The notes beneath the pieces are model-generated. The model was given only the letters and a program-made list of their open reading frames with translations, had not been told where the DNA came from and made no database searches. A DNA stretch of 64,000 nt from Caenorhabditis remanei (Eukaryota > Nematoda > Chromadorea > Rhabditida > Rhabditidae), in contig NC_071333.1 of NCBI RefSeq assembly GCF_010183535.1, positions 15,498,587-15,562,586 on the forward strand, given 5' to 3'. The position numbers were made by a program, and so were the translations under genes. Positions 37,098 through 50,152 of this stretch are shown here, piece by piece; position 1 is the stretch's first letter, and each line of letters begins with the position of its first letter.

Positions 37098-38069
37098 TTC
37101 TAGCCAGCACCACAACAATAAGATGTTGAATTCAATAGTTTTGACAAAAAATCTCTTCCAATCTTTTTTCTGCTGATTGTTATGCACAAGTCGAGAAAAG
37201 TGTCGGGATGCAGAGAGTATGTAAGTGAGAGGAGGGGAATACAGTTCAATACATCTGCGGTTGACTTTTGGAACACTTTTGAAACACGTGGTCGAAGTTT
37301 TAAAAAAGGGGGATACTTGAGATACTCGAGTCAAGAAAAGAAAACATTGGGGATATACAAATTGGCATGAATACAAAAGGCTATTGTAAAGATTGAAAGC
37401 CAAAGAATACGAAATTCTCAAAACTATTGTGTGATGGCTCGTCGTTGATCTCAAAACTGATAATATGGGAAAAAGAAAATATATCTGCAGGGGACCAATA
37501 ATTGGACGGAATCGGAGAATACTGTATTACTGTAAAGTATTTCGAGCTATGTATGTTTCAAAAAGGCAAAACCACTGAAAATAGTTGAAAATCTCTATGT
37601 GTTACCAAACATCCATACAATATCCATCCGCTAACGGACATCTTCTTCTCCCTCCTCCCGCAACAATGTTTTTTCTTGTTCTTCGACAAGTGAGGTGAAT
37701 GAATATGCAAATATATACAGTTTGCAAAAGTAGTGTGAAAAGACAGGAATCGGTCGTTTATAAACTGTCATAAAAACTTTCTGAGTTTTTGATTTGGTTT
37801 ACTTTTCTCATGGAAGTTGCTTTTGTAAACAGACGTTTCAATATATTGTTCAATCCCCATTTACATAAATTCAAAAACGGAACTATGAAAAATAAATTTA
37901 TGATTATGACCTTTTTTTCAAAATAACAATGTGTGACCCTTTACAAACTGGGAATGATTGCGATTGCACAAATCAGGCTTTGTACAAACAAATGACTTGG
38001 AATCTCCGGGCAAAACCTTCGAAATGACTAGAAACATACAACCAAAAATAAGCATAATTTACATAAGCT

Positions 38070-41000
38070 CTATTCGCTAGAGCTTTCAGCAACATGATAA
38101 CTTTGAATTGACATAAAACCAGCTTGGGATCGAATACTTCTGCATAGCTGGTGCATTCCTGTTGAAATTGTATCACGCTCTTCTGCCTTCTTCTCCCCAA
38201 TGTACACAGCCACCATATACACATCTTTCTCAATCGCTTCACCGAAAAATGTCTAAATTTACAAAAATGTATATTTTCATCTTTTTTGTATTTAATCTCA
38301 CCAAGTCCTTCTCCACATAAAATTCCATATCTCTATTTGTCTTTTGGAATTTCTCTTTGTCGGCTTTACAAGCTTCCTTCCATCTGTGGTATTTCTGACG
38401 GACGAAATGTGTTGTGGTTCGGTAGATTTCATCAAGGTCGAACAGGTCCTAAAAGATATTTTCATAAATTGAAAAAATTATTTTGCTTTTTGGAAAAGAA
38501 TAGCTTACCGTCACTAAATTTTCCGTATCAAGATCATGCTGAACATTTGATGGCAGTTGAAAAAGAATAGGAACAATGAACTTTGAAGCAGTATCTCTCT
38601 TTTCTTCACTCGAAATCTCTTTCACAAAACCGTATCGAGTCACTTGCTTTAACCACTGTCTAGTTTGACAAGATAATCCAGGAATGTTTTCCAAAATTTT
38701 TGCCGAATCTTTAGCGTCCATCTTATCAATTTTGTCAACCAGACTGTGATTAACCATGTGAATGAGACCCTGAAACATACTTGCAGATTTTTAAAAGATT
38801 TCAGATACACATACTTACCGAAACAATAGGCATGCACTCTGTCCTCCAGAAATTGGCCAGATGACTACTTTTATTCGAGTTATCCAATCCGAAGAAGAAT
38901 TCGTGTTGCATCTCAACATCGTCTCTGTTCAACTTCTGCTCCTGTAGACCCCAATCATTTGGCTCGAATTTCACTATTCTTCCTCTGATGCAAATGCAAA
39001 AGTAATATGCTCCAGTGTCCCGACAGAACTCAAAACAGTTATTGTTCAAGTCAAAAATTTCCGGTTCACCAGCAAGCATCTATAATTCACAATTATGAGA
39101 CGACTACCAAATTTTTAAAAATTAGAATCTCTCACCGTTTCCTGTTCTTCATTCAAACATTCCAAGCCAAATAGTTCGGTTGAGTAAAGTCGGAATTTAG
39201 CTAGAAGATGTTTGTAGAGATGCATTAAATACGTGAAAAAGTTGTTCTCGTGGATTGGATTCAAATGGTAAGTTTCCTTGAAAACCGCTAGTTTGAACTC
39301 GATAAGCATGATGTACGCAAGACATCGGACAATCTGAAAACGATGTTGTTCCAACAATTTTGTTAGAATCTTACATTTCCATCCTGCAACTGTTGTTGTC
39401 CTTTGATAATCATCATCAAAATCAACAGTTCGTCGATAACCTTTCTTCTCATATTCTGGAGAAGAAGTGACTTGAGACCGACGGATTCTGCTCGTCGTTT
39501 TGGGGTGACACGAGACTCTTTGAATGGGTCCACAGCTGGCTGAAATACTATTTTCCAAAAAAAAAACAGATCAGGAATATTTTATCGTGGGGTTTTTCCA
39601 AATAAAAATCGAAATGTTAGATTAACTGTCCAAGTTTCACGAAAAAGTGGTTTTATGACGAGAACTCGACTGTAAAACTTTTTTCAGATCTGATAATTTA
39701 TGAAAAATATACGTAGTGTAAAAGTGCCTAACTCTTAGTAAAATTTTTAGCCTCCAAAAGAGACACACAAATTAATAAAATTTTTGACTTTCGAGCACTT
39801 ACCGTGCTACCGTTGCTGGGGGTCGAGACCCGAAAACTATAGCATGGGTAGCTGATGACCTAATATCCATACATTAAAAATATCTAAACTGTAGCATCAA
39901 TACAGGCCGTACGCCCTACCTACAGAGGCTATGCTCGAGTCTAACAGAGAAAAGGTGATATGCTCACCATGGTCAACAGTGCTCCGTCATCAACATCGGT
40001 TTCCTTTTCAATTCTGAATGTTCTACAGTTCGCTTCTCGGTTTGACTCTGACATTCTGTCTCGAAGATTTCCTCCGTTGTCCACCTTCCCCAAGTAGTGC
40101 TCGAAAGTGCCGAGTGGACCTGAACTCTCCCCGTTCATTTTCAAACAATGAGTTGAAATGGCGCGTGTTGTCATAAGCTCATCCTTTGCATTGTGCCACC
40201 ACAAAACGTGCTTCGCTTCACTTTTTGGGTCTAGGAAACCGAACTTTCTCATTTTCTTCTTCCGGAGTGTTTCAAGAGTTTCAGTACGGAAGAACGAGGC
40301 TGGAGCTGATTCATCATCACTGCATTCATCATCCGTCACTGGGAATGCTTTATTGAGAAGAATGTCGTCTTTGACTTCTTCTTGTTGAATTTCACGTCCT
40401 TCCGCCATCATGTTCCTCAGAACAATGCGAATTTTCTTTCTCGCCGCCTCCGGCAACCTTTTCCTGCAGTCAGCAGCACCTCCTGCATTGTATTTTCTCA
40501 TCTGGTCCTTTCGTTCAGCAGCCTTCTCTTTGACGATAGCTGCATGCATATTACTGAAAGTTTCTCCATCATCGGTGAGAGGAGTACTGTAGTTCAAGTC
40601 TTCTACATCCGTTGAATATTTCTTGTTGGCACCTTTCTCTTGACGTCTAGTCAGTGTTTTTGAGTTTTTCCTCAGAATTATCATGTTAGCATCAGCAAGA
40701 ACACCGGAATCTTCACCAAATGATACACGTTTAGCTTTTTCTTCAACTTCCAATTCAGGATTCTGTGGCTGAAGACGTCGACGGTTTTTGCTTTGTTTCG
40801 TAACAGTAGTACATTTTTCAAATGCGATCGGCTGGGTTTTCTCAAACGTTTTGAAGGCAATATCAGATTTGAGGACTTCGACCGCAGCGACGGATCTGAC
40901 ACAAATCTCTCGTAGGTGAAGTTGATTGAACCAAGAGAAGCAGTATTGGTCGTTGGATTCAACACACAATGATTGAATTTTGTGAAGGTTTTGTAGGAAC

Positions 41001-42590
41001 TCCTTCTTCTCTTTGTCAGTTTCACATAGTCGAGCAGCGATGTCACTTTCTGAAATTAGGTTTTATTTTTATCTTGTACACTTCGATAAGTTTCCATTCC
41101 AAATACAGTTTTAAACAATTTTCAGCAGCTCAAGTACATTCTTTTTATTCTAAAAACTAACCATTTATCAATGCCAAAATGCTGGAATCCAACACTTTCA
41201 CTCGATCAAACCAGTCCACTGACTCATCTTCATCGATCTCAGCAAAGTTTCTCAACAGATTGACATGACATTGCCGAATACAAGCAAAATGAGAAAACTC
41301 TTCGCACATGGTCAAGATCTCGCCGATTTTGAAAAGCGTCGTTCCAACCTCCAAAATACTTGCAGATGCTTGTCTACAAATAAATTATGTTGTTTTTTTT
41401 AATACTGGAATGAATTCTCACTGGCAACGAGAGTAACGAATTTTGAGTGAAATGTCCTTCGGTGACGGTTGGAAAATGTTCAGGTCGTAGAATCTCGCTT
41501 CGCAATCAGCGATCTGAATTCAAGTAATAATGTTTTTCTTAATAACTAGAATCAATCCTTCAACATCGATCAGTTCTCACTGATTTTGTGATCTTTTGTT
41601 TCAATGATGTCCCTCCAGACTCCCGGGGAAGATTATATTACAAACATTCCCTCAAGCTTTGAGCCTACTGATTCAATGCTATCATCAATACAAACCTCGC
41701 CAATGGAATGAAAACTCATTATGAAAAGAGAGAAAGAACAGCTGTGATCGTTGATTGGTGTGTAGATAAAAATGATCTTTGAAAAATCTACCTAGATTTA
41801 TCAAATGACCCACCATTGAAAATGATAGAAGCATCAAGCGATATGGATTTTCGATTGACTGACCAAAACATGCATCAGCAACTGTTTGACAATATTCTGC
41901 TGCAGCGCTTGTCTGTAATTTCATTATAACAGAGTATAAAATCAAAAAATAGATAATGTCTTACTTTTCCCGCTGCCATCAAGGAAGATACAACATTGAG
42001 GATATTCATAAGAGTAGTTGCGTCCAAATCACATTTCGTAAAAGTCATCGTTTCCTCATTAATAACCAAATCCAATAACTCGTTGTTATCACTGACATAT
42101 TTTCGTAGTAACTTTTTTCCCGCCGGTTTTACCCGCTTTAAAAACCCAAGCCACCAATCCATACTGCGCCAGCTAACAGGCGGTGACGGACTGCTTGCTG
42201 AAAAAAGTACATGTTAAGAGCGAAACTTTGAATTCAGTCTGGGAATTGATATTAGGCATGAAAAGAAGAAAAAAAGTATTTGCGCTAAGCATACACACTC
42301 TTCAAAAACCATAACTAAAACAGAGTAAGAGAAGAGACGTGTTATTACAGAAATTTGATACGAAAGATGTTACAAGTGAGCTGAGAGCCTGAGCAAATGT
42401 GCCAGAAAGAAAAAAAGAAAGAAGAAGGATTTCAGTCTTCCGTTGACCTCGGAAGGTAGATTGGAGAATTAATGCAGACATTCTAATAAAAGAAGGATAT
42501 GGTTGTAGGCCTAATAAAGTATTCCTGCCGATTACGAACTGACCTTTTGACACAAATTTACGGATCCTCGGATAATTGTCTTCGCTAGCC
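38070..42590 (-). CDS. Large uncharacterised nematode protein, about 1,000 aa, 5' end uncertain
   Basis: I do not recognise this gene. Exons 41965-42197, 41814-41912, 41422-41513, 41162-41373, 39968-41049, 39375-39539, 39136-39333, 38819-39079, 38509-38769, 38302-38448 and 38070-38252 join in phase and give 977 residues ending VAESSSE. A short further exon at 42544 to about 42590 (KASEDNYPRIRKFVSK) fits in phase, but the true start was not found. The first 350 residues look all-helical and repeat-like. The middle (39968-41049) is charged and probably disordered (KNRRRLQPQNPE, DDECSDDESAPAS). The last 450 residues are helical with aromatic patches. No signal peptide or membrane segment. It may be a nuclear or cytoplasmic scaffold, but no function can be assigned. 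The donor of the 41814 exon (GTGGGT) was chosen for phase. Confidence 0.75.
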
Positions 42591-43589
42591 TTGGCGGAAT
42601 GAGAAATGAGTGTTCAAAATGAAAGAGACGAGTCAAATAGAATGAAAAACAGAAGACAGATGGTGGTAGCACTTAAAAAAATAGCAATTGGTCTGTGGGC
42701 CTCTAAGAAAACTGCTGGTGGAAATGGGCGAAAAGATGGCGGCAGATGTGTTCTCATAGCATCATTCGAAACTTTTTTTGTATGATGGGACTGAATAAAA
42801 TATCGACGAAAAAGTGAAGAATAGAGTGTAGTTGGCAAATAGGTTGGGGTTAGATGGTTGGCTTCAATGCAAAATTTTAATATAAACAAATTTATAGGAG
42901 CGTTTTCCTTTCAAACTTCTCAAATTACGTAATTATAAAGAAAAAGTTACTCCGATAATCTACTAATATTAAACTGAAAATGAAAAACTATGAGCATTTT
43001 AATGTTTCTTTGATCTACATGATTTTTTTGCAGAATGTCTGAAATGTCTGCCCTTTTTCGTATGTCTGCCATTTTCTTATCTTACCGCACCTCAAAACTA
43101 GGAATCAAGAGTTTTTCTTATCTCTGAAGAGTGACTTCTTGCTTTTCGCAACATTTTAAATTTCCAATAGAAAAATGTAGGTTTTTATCGTTGGTGAATC
43201 GTTGAAAATTGATGGATTACACATCACGCTTGCTGCAAAAACCTTTTTTCCTAAACTCACGCTGCTCGGTGTCTTAGAAATGGGAGTTGAGAGAAAAAGT
43301 TGAGACAATTAATAACCAAGCAATCTACGAAACGGATATCTCATCAAAAAACTAGATGAATTTCTCGATCTTGAAACAACATTTGTCGTAATATCAAGGG
43401 AAAAGAGATGGGAGAAGTGTGAGAAGTTACACAGTTGATGTTGATAAACAAAGAGAGGGGACACTCATCGTTTATGTGAAATCAGTATTTTGCAAATTGT
43501 ATAGATTTGATTTAGAATCGAAATTCATAACTCAAAACTAAGTCTTTGCGGTTTTTCTGTTTTTCTGATAAAACGTTAGCATCAGGGCA

Positions 43590-43685
43590 ATTTTCGAAAT
43601 TTCTTTTTTGGAAAAAAAATCAAATTTTCAAATTTTTGTACTAAGACCCGGCCCGGCGCCTTGGAAGCTTGGTTTTTGGATTGAA
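43590..43685. repeat. GC-ended dispersed repeat fragment
   Basis: AT-rich CAAATTTTCAAATTTTTG followed by CTAAGACCCGGCCCGGCG, matching one half of the family also seen at 6.6 kb. Confidence 0.55.
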
Positions 43686-44550
43686 TTCAAGATTAGCACA
43701 ATCTTGCTAGAAAAAATAACACTTTATGACCGTTCTCCTCCCCAAAATCACAATTTTAGCTCTGACCCCAGCAACTGTCGATATAAAATATTCTAGATCA
43801 AAAATGAAGTTCAAACTTCAATCATCAACAAGTTGGCCCCCAAAAAACTACGAATCACTACAACCATGTTTTAACGTGTTACCAAAATGAAACAAACTGG
43901 TTTAATTAACCAAACGATGTTTCGTTTCATTTTCTTCCGGAACGTTTTGTTTTGGGTTTTCTGACTGACAAACTAAACTTGATGGAAAAATGAAGGGGAA
44001 GAGAAAAGAAAAGTGGACAACAACGCCAAGATTTATACCTTTGTTGTTGTGAAAGAAGTGGAAGATGAGGAAAATTGGAAACTGGTGTGGGAAAATTTTG
44101 AAAATTGAAAATTGATGTTGAGAAAATTGGATGGGATTTTCTTTTCCTAGAAGAACCTAAAAATGAAATAATTTGAGAGAAAATTTCTGTATGGTGTTTC
44201 TCAGAATCGCAAAACGAGACCATTCCAGAAAAGAATATTCGATCTTTATACAACCTAAAACAGTTTAGATTTGAAAATATAGATTTCTCGAATTGGAAAT
44301 TCTAGGATAAGGATATGTAAAACAAATTGTTGAGAGAAGGCATATAGAGTGTGAATACACGCATGTACATATTGGAATAAGAATAGGCAACGAAGACAAA
44401 GGAAGAAGTGAGAAACGACGAAAGTCCTCTTTTTTTTTCTCGCTTCCTTCTTTTTGCCTCTGGACGTGCGAGTGTCTGTTTTGTGGCAAATAGTGTGTAT
44501 TAGTAAACATTTTGTTGATATCTCCCAGACACTAATGCTCCGCGAGAGGA

Positions 44551-44562
44551 CCCCCCCCCCCC
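44551..44562. repeat. 12-base C homopolymer
   Basis: Twelve consecutive C follow GCGAGAGGA. On the minus strand this is a G-tract long enough to form a G-quadruplex. Runs of eight to ten G also occur near 3645, 33942 and 35402. Confidence 0.9.
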
Positions 44563-47500
44563 TTTAATACTTTTCCTCAAGTCTAGCCTGACCGAAGAGG
44601 CCGCCCTGAGTGACAGCTGGGATACGAGAGTTGATGGGGCTTCTGGCGGCACAAATTATTACAGCGTAAAGGTTTTCACCCAAAAGTGCAATAAATCAGA
44701 CATTATTCCACGAAAATTGCAAGAAAAAAGAGACTGACAAGCATATATTGCTGACAAGCAAATACTGCCACTCAAATTCAACCAGAACACGAAACCTGGT
44801 GCAGCATGTGGTTCTAATGAGGGTAGGTAGAAAGTGTAAAAGACTTAAAACACCAGAATTCCCTAAAAATCACATTCTTCATCGAAATTGTTTCAGTGAA
44901 ATCCACGAAATTCATTTCCAGGACGTCCCTTTGAAAATTTCAAACATTTTTTGCATTGCGTGTTCTATCTATCCTCTGTAATTGTATCCTGTCAACGATT
45001 CCAATTTAAATACAAAAAAGACGGCGTAAACAAGCAAATTGACAGTTGGAGTCTTCACTCTAACGTTCAGAATACTACATTTCAACAAGAAAATTGTATG
45101 TGATGTTCTTCAGAAAATTTCGAATAGCTATGAGTTAGCAGTCTGAAGAAGTAAGTACACAAACTTTTGAAATTTTTAATATGAGAAGATTAGAGTGATG
45201 TTCCTGGAAGCAGGGATGATGAGCAGGGAAAAATGGAAAAAGAATATGGAGAGAAGTTTTGGGTTGGTGGAAGAAGTGCAATCGAATTAGTCTTTGATGC
45301 TCTCAAGATTCCGCATATGAGACGAACAAGGATGTGAAGAAGAATAATGAATTAATAATTAATAGCGAATTTTGAAATCCAGTATGAAATAGATTGATGA
45401 AAATTCATTATTTATATGATCAGAGGAGGCATTAAGAAAGACTTTGTATGGAGCTCCAACTCTTTCATATATGCTACAGTAACCCACTGAATCTCAAAGT
45501 GGGCGGCACCATACCTAATCACAATCCATACTTGAAAACATCAATAGAATTCTCGGCAAAGTGCGACCTGAAGGCGGCGAGCAATTACAGTAATTTACGA
45601 TTACATACGTGGTGGTAATGATAACGGTATATCGGCCGTTTTATGCCTGCCAGGCGCCCATACCATCGTCAGGTAGAGCCGCGTGTTTGGTCGAGATACG
45701 GCATGGCATGTGGTCACGGATCGTAACGCTACATCGTACTTATCACTTACTGTCATTTTGAAATTTTATGTTCCAGACAAAAAAAAGTACTGACGTCAAA
45801 CACCTCTGGTCCCGAAGTCGTAGTTCGAAAGTCTAAACTAGAACACGAAAAGTGAAAAAGAAACATGTGTGCCCATCTATTCAATTCCCATCAGACATGT
45901 CAAAATATGTACATTCAGTGCTGAGCAACGACGTTTTCTATTTTTAGCATATTCACCTTTCCCTTTCGAACTATTCCCATGGTTTCCACCATTCTGCTCA
46001 CGCAAGAACAACAACAAATTCTCCCTCGAATTCCCAGATGCCTCATGCTCCAAATAATGAAGAAGAAAAAAAAAGTGTTTTATGATCATGGCTGTTGGTG
46101 TTCGATGAAGCAGCCAAACCCAATTTCCTGGTAGAAAATAGGAGGCAGGGAGGAAACAGAATACTTATCTATCCTATTTATTCTTTGTTGATTCTTAGTT
46201 TCCGACACAAAAAAAATGAAAATAGATTGTGAACCGAACACGGGGAGAGGTACAAAATCGAATCGAGATAAGAATCAAAATTAAACAACGTAGGGGAGAA
46301 ATGAAAAAAGAGAGAAAGGATGGTGAGACAAAGTTGAATGTAAGTACTAGCCACTGAAAAACGGAAAACCGAAAAACCTCGCTCCATAAAAATGAGGACT
46401 GTCAGAATGGTTTACGATGGGGGTGAAACAAATAGATAAGACGAAAAGGAATGGGAGTCACTACCCTAAACGTTTCGTAGCTGTCTAACTGATGTCTAAC
46501 AAAATTAGACGTAACAAAAAGCGAACTGATTTGAAAAGGAAAAAAATGAAATGAAGAAATCGAAATCGAAATGAAGTTTCATAACAATTTTATGATCATT
46601 TTATTATTTTTATGACATTATTGATAATAACTTCTAATGACTCTTCTTACCTGAAGCCATGTTTGCAAATGGTTACGCAGAAGGTATCCAGAATGGGTTC
46701 GCGGTTCGCTCCAACAGAATATGAATTGAAAGACAGCTCAGTTGTGAAGAAGAACGAAAGACTTAGAGACGGCATGAAGGCGTGGCCAGGGAGACGAAAG
46801 GAAAGAAGGCGGCGCTCAAGCACGGATTTCAGGCTAAAAGTTATGTTTCTAAAAATTGAAACATTGCGATGAAGAGATCTGGTCTTAATGTCTGAAATTC
46901 TTGAGAAAGCGTAAAGAATATAATATATTTGGATTGGACTACGGTAGAAGCATTCATGTGAATTCTGGAAAACTGAAAAGAAAAACGGAAAAGTGTTCTC
47001 GACATGAACTATGATAATTCGGAATACGAAAATTATGAAACGAACATAAGCGGGTTGGTTGGTTGTTGGACGCGGTGTTCTCAGTGTGAGTTGTGACAAA
47101 TTTGATTTTGTCACACCAACAGGCTCAGATTGTGAAATGACAGTAACCCGCAAAGCCTCACTACACCCACTTCGGTATTCGCTATCTTAGAAAAAAATTT
47201 AGTCGAATAGCAGTCACAGACGGTTGATTATTTAAACATCAAACTCATACAACTCCTGTGGGAATAAGATGTTGACGCAGGTAACTCGCCTCTAGACTTC
47301 ATTACTAATAAGTAAAACTTCATACCAAAAGGTTATGTCAAAAAATCAGGATGAGAATGTTTGCTAGAAAGTCGAAGGTTCCGGAAATAGAAAAAGTTAA
47401 ACGTGATCTCAGAAAGCAATGAAAAAGTAAATTAAATAATGAGATGGGCAACTTTTCTTTCTTTGGTTTTTCTTATTTGGTTCAGCTTTCAAGAAGAGCA

Positions 47501-49529
47501 AAATGTGTTCAAATTCCCCGAGAATCTACCGAAAGACATAAAGAACTTGATTACAAAGTGGTAGTAGTGACCGCGGTTTGGAGGAAAACTCATAGGCCAA
47601 ATGGATTGGGCTGAAGGAGATTTATTGGTCGTAAAACTTTTTTCTCTCTCCTCTCCACAAGCTCGTTCTCTCCTTCTTTGAAGACTTTTGGATATCTCGA
47701 GAACACAAGGGGAACAATCATGGTGGCACTACATATTGTTGAAATGTAATTGGAAAAAAGTGCACTTGACGTTTTTTGTTCGTGTGTGGCATATTGGGAA
47801 ATTGGAAAGGCATTCACAGCTCGACCATATTAACAGAGAGGGGTATATGTACTTTGTTGAGTTTGTTGAATTTTCTTGTCTTTTTGACAGATTAATTTCA
47901 AATTTCGTGTGACTGTTAATTAGTCACACAAAGCAGACACTTCCATCAATTATTCCATCCAAGAAATTGGGTAATTCGACTATATAACGTGACTTACTGA
48001 AAACACGACGAAATGTCAAACAACGACGCCGCGAACTGCAGAATTATATGAAATGTGACTGCGAGGAACACCTTTTAAAGAGATACTTTTCAAATGTCGA
48101 AATTCGAATTCCGAGTATAAACCCCCTAGTTTAGTGGGGCGAGGTTTTGCATAATCGCTTCAAAAAACCACCTCTTTTCGGAGATGTCAGACCACACCAT
48201 AAATTTGAATGTGTTACCAGTTCAGTACAAAAAAAGGATAGGACAACGCGAATATGTTTACATTTTCAGAACAGTGATGGGATTCAGGATTGGAATCTAT
48301 TATGATGGAAAACAGGAAACAGGGAAAACTTTAGAACTTTAAAACTTGAGAGAATTCTAATTCTCAGTTCGGTAATTTGTTTGCAACACAGTTTCTAAAT
48401 GAATGAATAGGGAAGTGAATTAGAGAATTGAGAATAAACACGAAATTTGCAGTAGAGGTTCCCAATACCTGACGATGAGAAAATAGAATACGAATGCATA
48501 GTTAGAGAGTGACCACCATGATTGCCTGTTTTCACTCTCTTCAACCTTCACCGAACGCGCAACGATCGGCAAAAACGAGGAGGTGAAACAATAATGGGAA
48601 TTGATGACGGTAATTGCATTGGGTGAGAGAACGGTACTGTTTCAGTTTTTCAGTTATATCTAAAGGCTAACAGTCTGAAAATATTTTCGAACTAAAAAGT
48701 GTCCCCGATCTATAATTATAGTTTTTCCTTTACAAACATCTTTTCCGATTTTATAGTAGATGATAAATGTAAAAAATAAAAGTGAGATCAATAAAAATGT
48801 TTCAGCTTGGCGGGGTTATAAACTTATAAAAACGACCGATAGTCCCTGCAAAAAAAAAACAGCAAAGCCTCATAATCCCTCAGTCTCGCAACATAAAAGA
48901 GGAGAGAATTTCTTTCTCTACATTGTTGTGCTGTTTTCTCGAAGCATATCCAGCGTCCTCCACTAGAAAAAAATGAGGAAGAAAAAGAAGAAGAAAAAAA
49001 GAACGCCGCCGCCGCGCCACGTCGGGCACGCATTATTCGTGTTGAGCGTGAAAGAGACGGAGGATCAAGTAAGGGAGAGAAAAACGAACGGATGGAACGG
49101 AAAAGAAAGGCAATTTTGAAAATGTGCCGTTGGAGAAAAGAGAAAAAAGAAAAGAGCGGATCTTACCCACAAACACATGTCTTTTTTTTCATCTTCAATG
49201 TCTTTTGATGTCTCTTTTCTTTCTCTCATCGTAATACCATCAACAACTACCACCAAACACTCCTACACACATAGAAATCGGATCCGATTTAGGTTTCGGT
49301 TGACAAATGCGCAGAGGTTTGGATTACTGTTTGTGCCAGTGCTCTAGACTCATTTTCCAAAACAGAAAAGACAAGATTTTCAAATTTTATGATACTTACG
49401 GAGCAAAACTTTATTAACAAAAAAAATTTTTGGGCAGTGCGTGTTGATGAACCAAATTGAAGAATCAGAATCAGAATCACAAAATTAGGTATGATCTATT
49501 ATTTTTTAATTTTTTTTGAAAAGGCAGTG

Positions 49530-50102
49530 GGGAGTATTTGAGTTTAGAACTCGGAAGAATAGAACTGCGACAAAATAAAACTGTGAAAGTATAGAACTGA
49601 CTAAAATAGAACTGAACAAAGTGGAACTACGAAAAAATGGAACTGCTACAAAACAGAACTCGACAAAATAGAACTAAACACAATGGAACTGCTACAAAAT
49701 AGAACTGTTACAAAATAGAACTCTAGTTCGAATGGAGCGCGTTTGCATTCGTGCCTTTTAAGACGAATTATAACCAATTTTCGAGTAGAAAAGTCGACTA
49801 AAAATACTTATTTTATGTAGATAAAGTCTTTGTCTATTTAATAGTCAACAAAAAACTGTATAAAGTTATATTAGATGAGCCTAATAAGCATTTTCAAAAC
49901 CAGTGGTAGAGTTCTATTTTGTAACAGTTCTATTTTGTAACAGTTCCATTGCGTTCAGTTCTATTTTGTTGAGTTCTATTTTGTAGCAGTTCTAACTTTC
50001 ACTGTTCCACTTTGTAACAGTTCTATTTTTGTCTGTTCTATATTTTCACAGTTTTATTTTGTCACAGTTCTATCTTTCCGAGTTCTAAACTCAAATACCC
50101 CC
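49530..50102. mobile_element. Second palindromic element with minisatellite arms and 8-bp TSD
   Basis: Ends are GGGAGTATTTGAG and, inverted, GGGGGTATTTGAG, each followed inward by TTTAGAACTCGG. Each arm (to about 49735 and from about 49910) is an array of about 16-bp units of the form AAAATAGAACTGNTAC. The arms are inverted copies with scattered differences, around an AT-rich centre. AGGCAGTG occurs at 49522-49529 and 50103-50110, a perfect 8-bp target duplication. No coding capacity. The element begins 50 bp beyond the stop codon of the long isoform of the CX-like gene, so it may be transcribed in its 3' UTR. Confidence 0.9.
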
Positions 50103-50152
50103 AGGCAGTGTACGAACAAACTGAAAATATCGAAATATGACACTTGACAAAT

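Larger units (their letters stand above)
42600..49500. other. Long non-coding stretch
   Basis: No supported exons over nearly 7 kb. It contains a GC-ended repeat fragment (43590-43685) and a 12-C tract (44551-44562). It also has a GC-richer patch at 44580-44665 of unknown nature, a GC-rich irregular block at 45480-45740, and coding-like but unsupported frames. The missing first exon(s) of the gene at 38.1-42.6 kb may lie here. Confidence 0.5.

Noticed and set aside
39941..39967. Extension of the large exon of the orphan gene past 39968 to an in-frame stop
   Set aside because: A good donor (ATG/GTGAGC) and in-phase downstream exons fit better than termination here.
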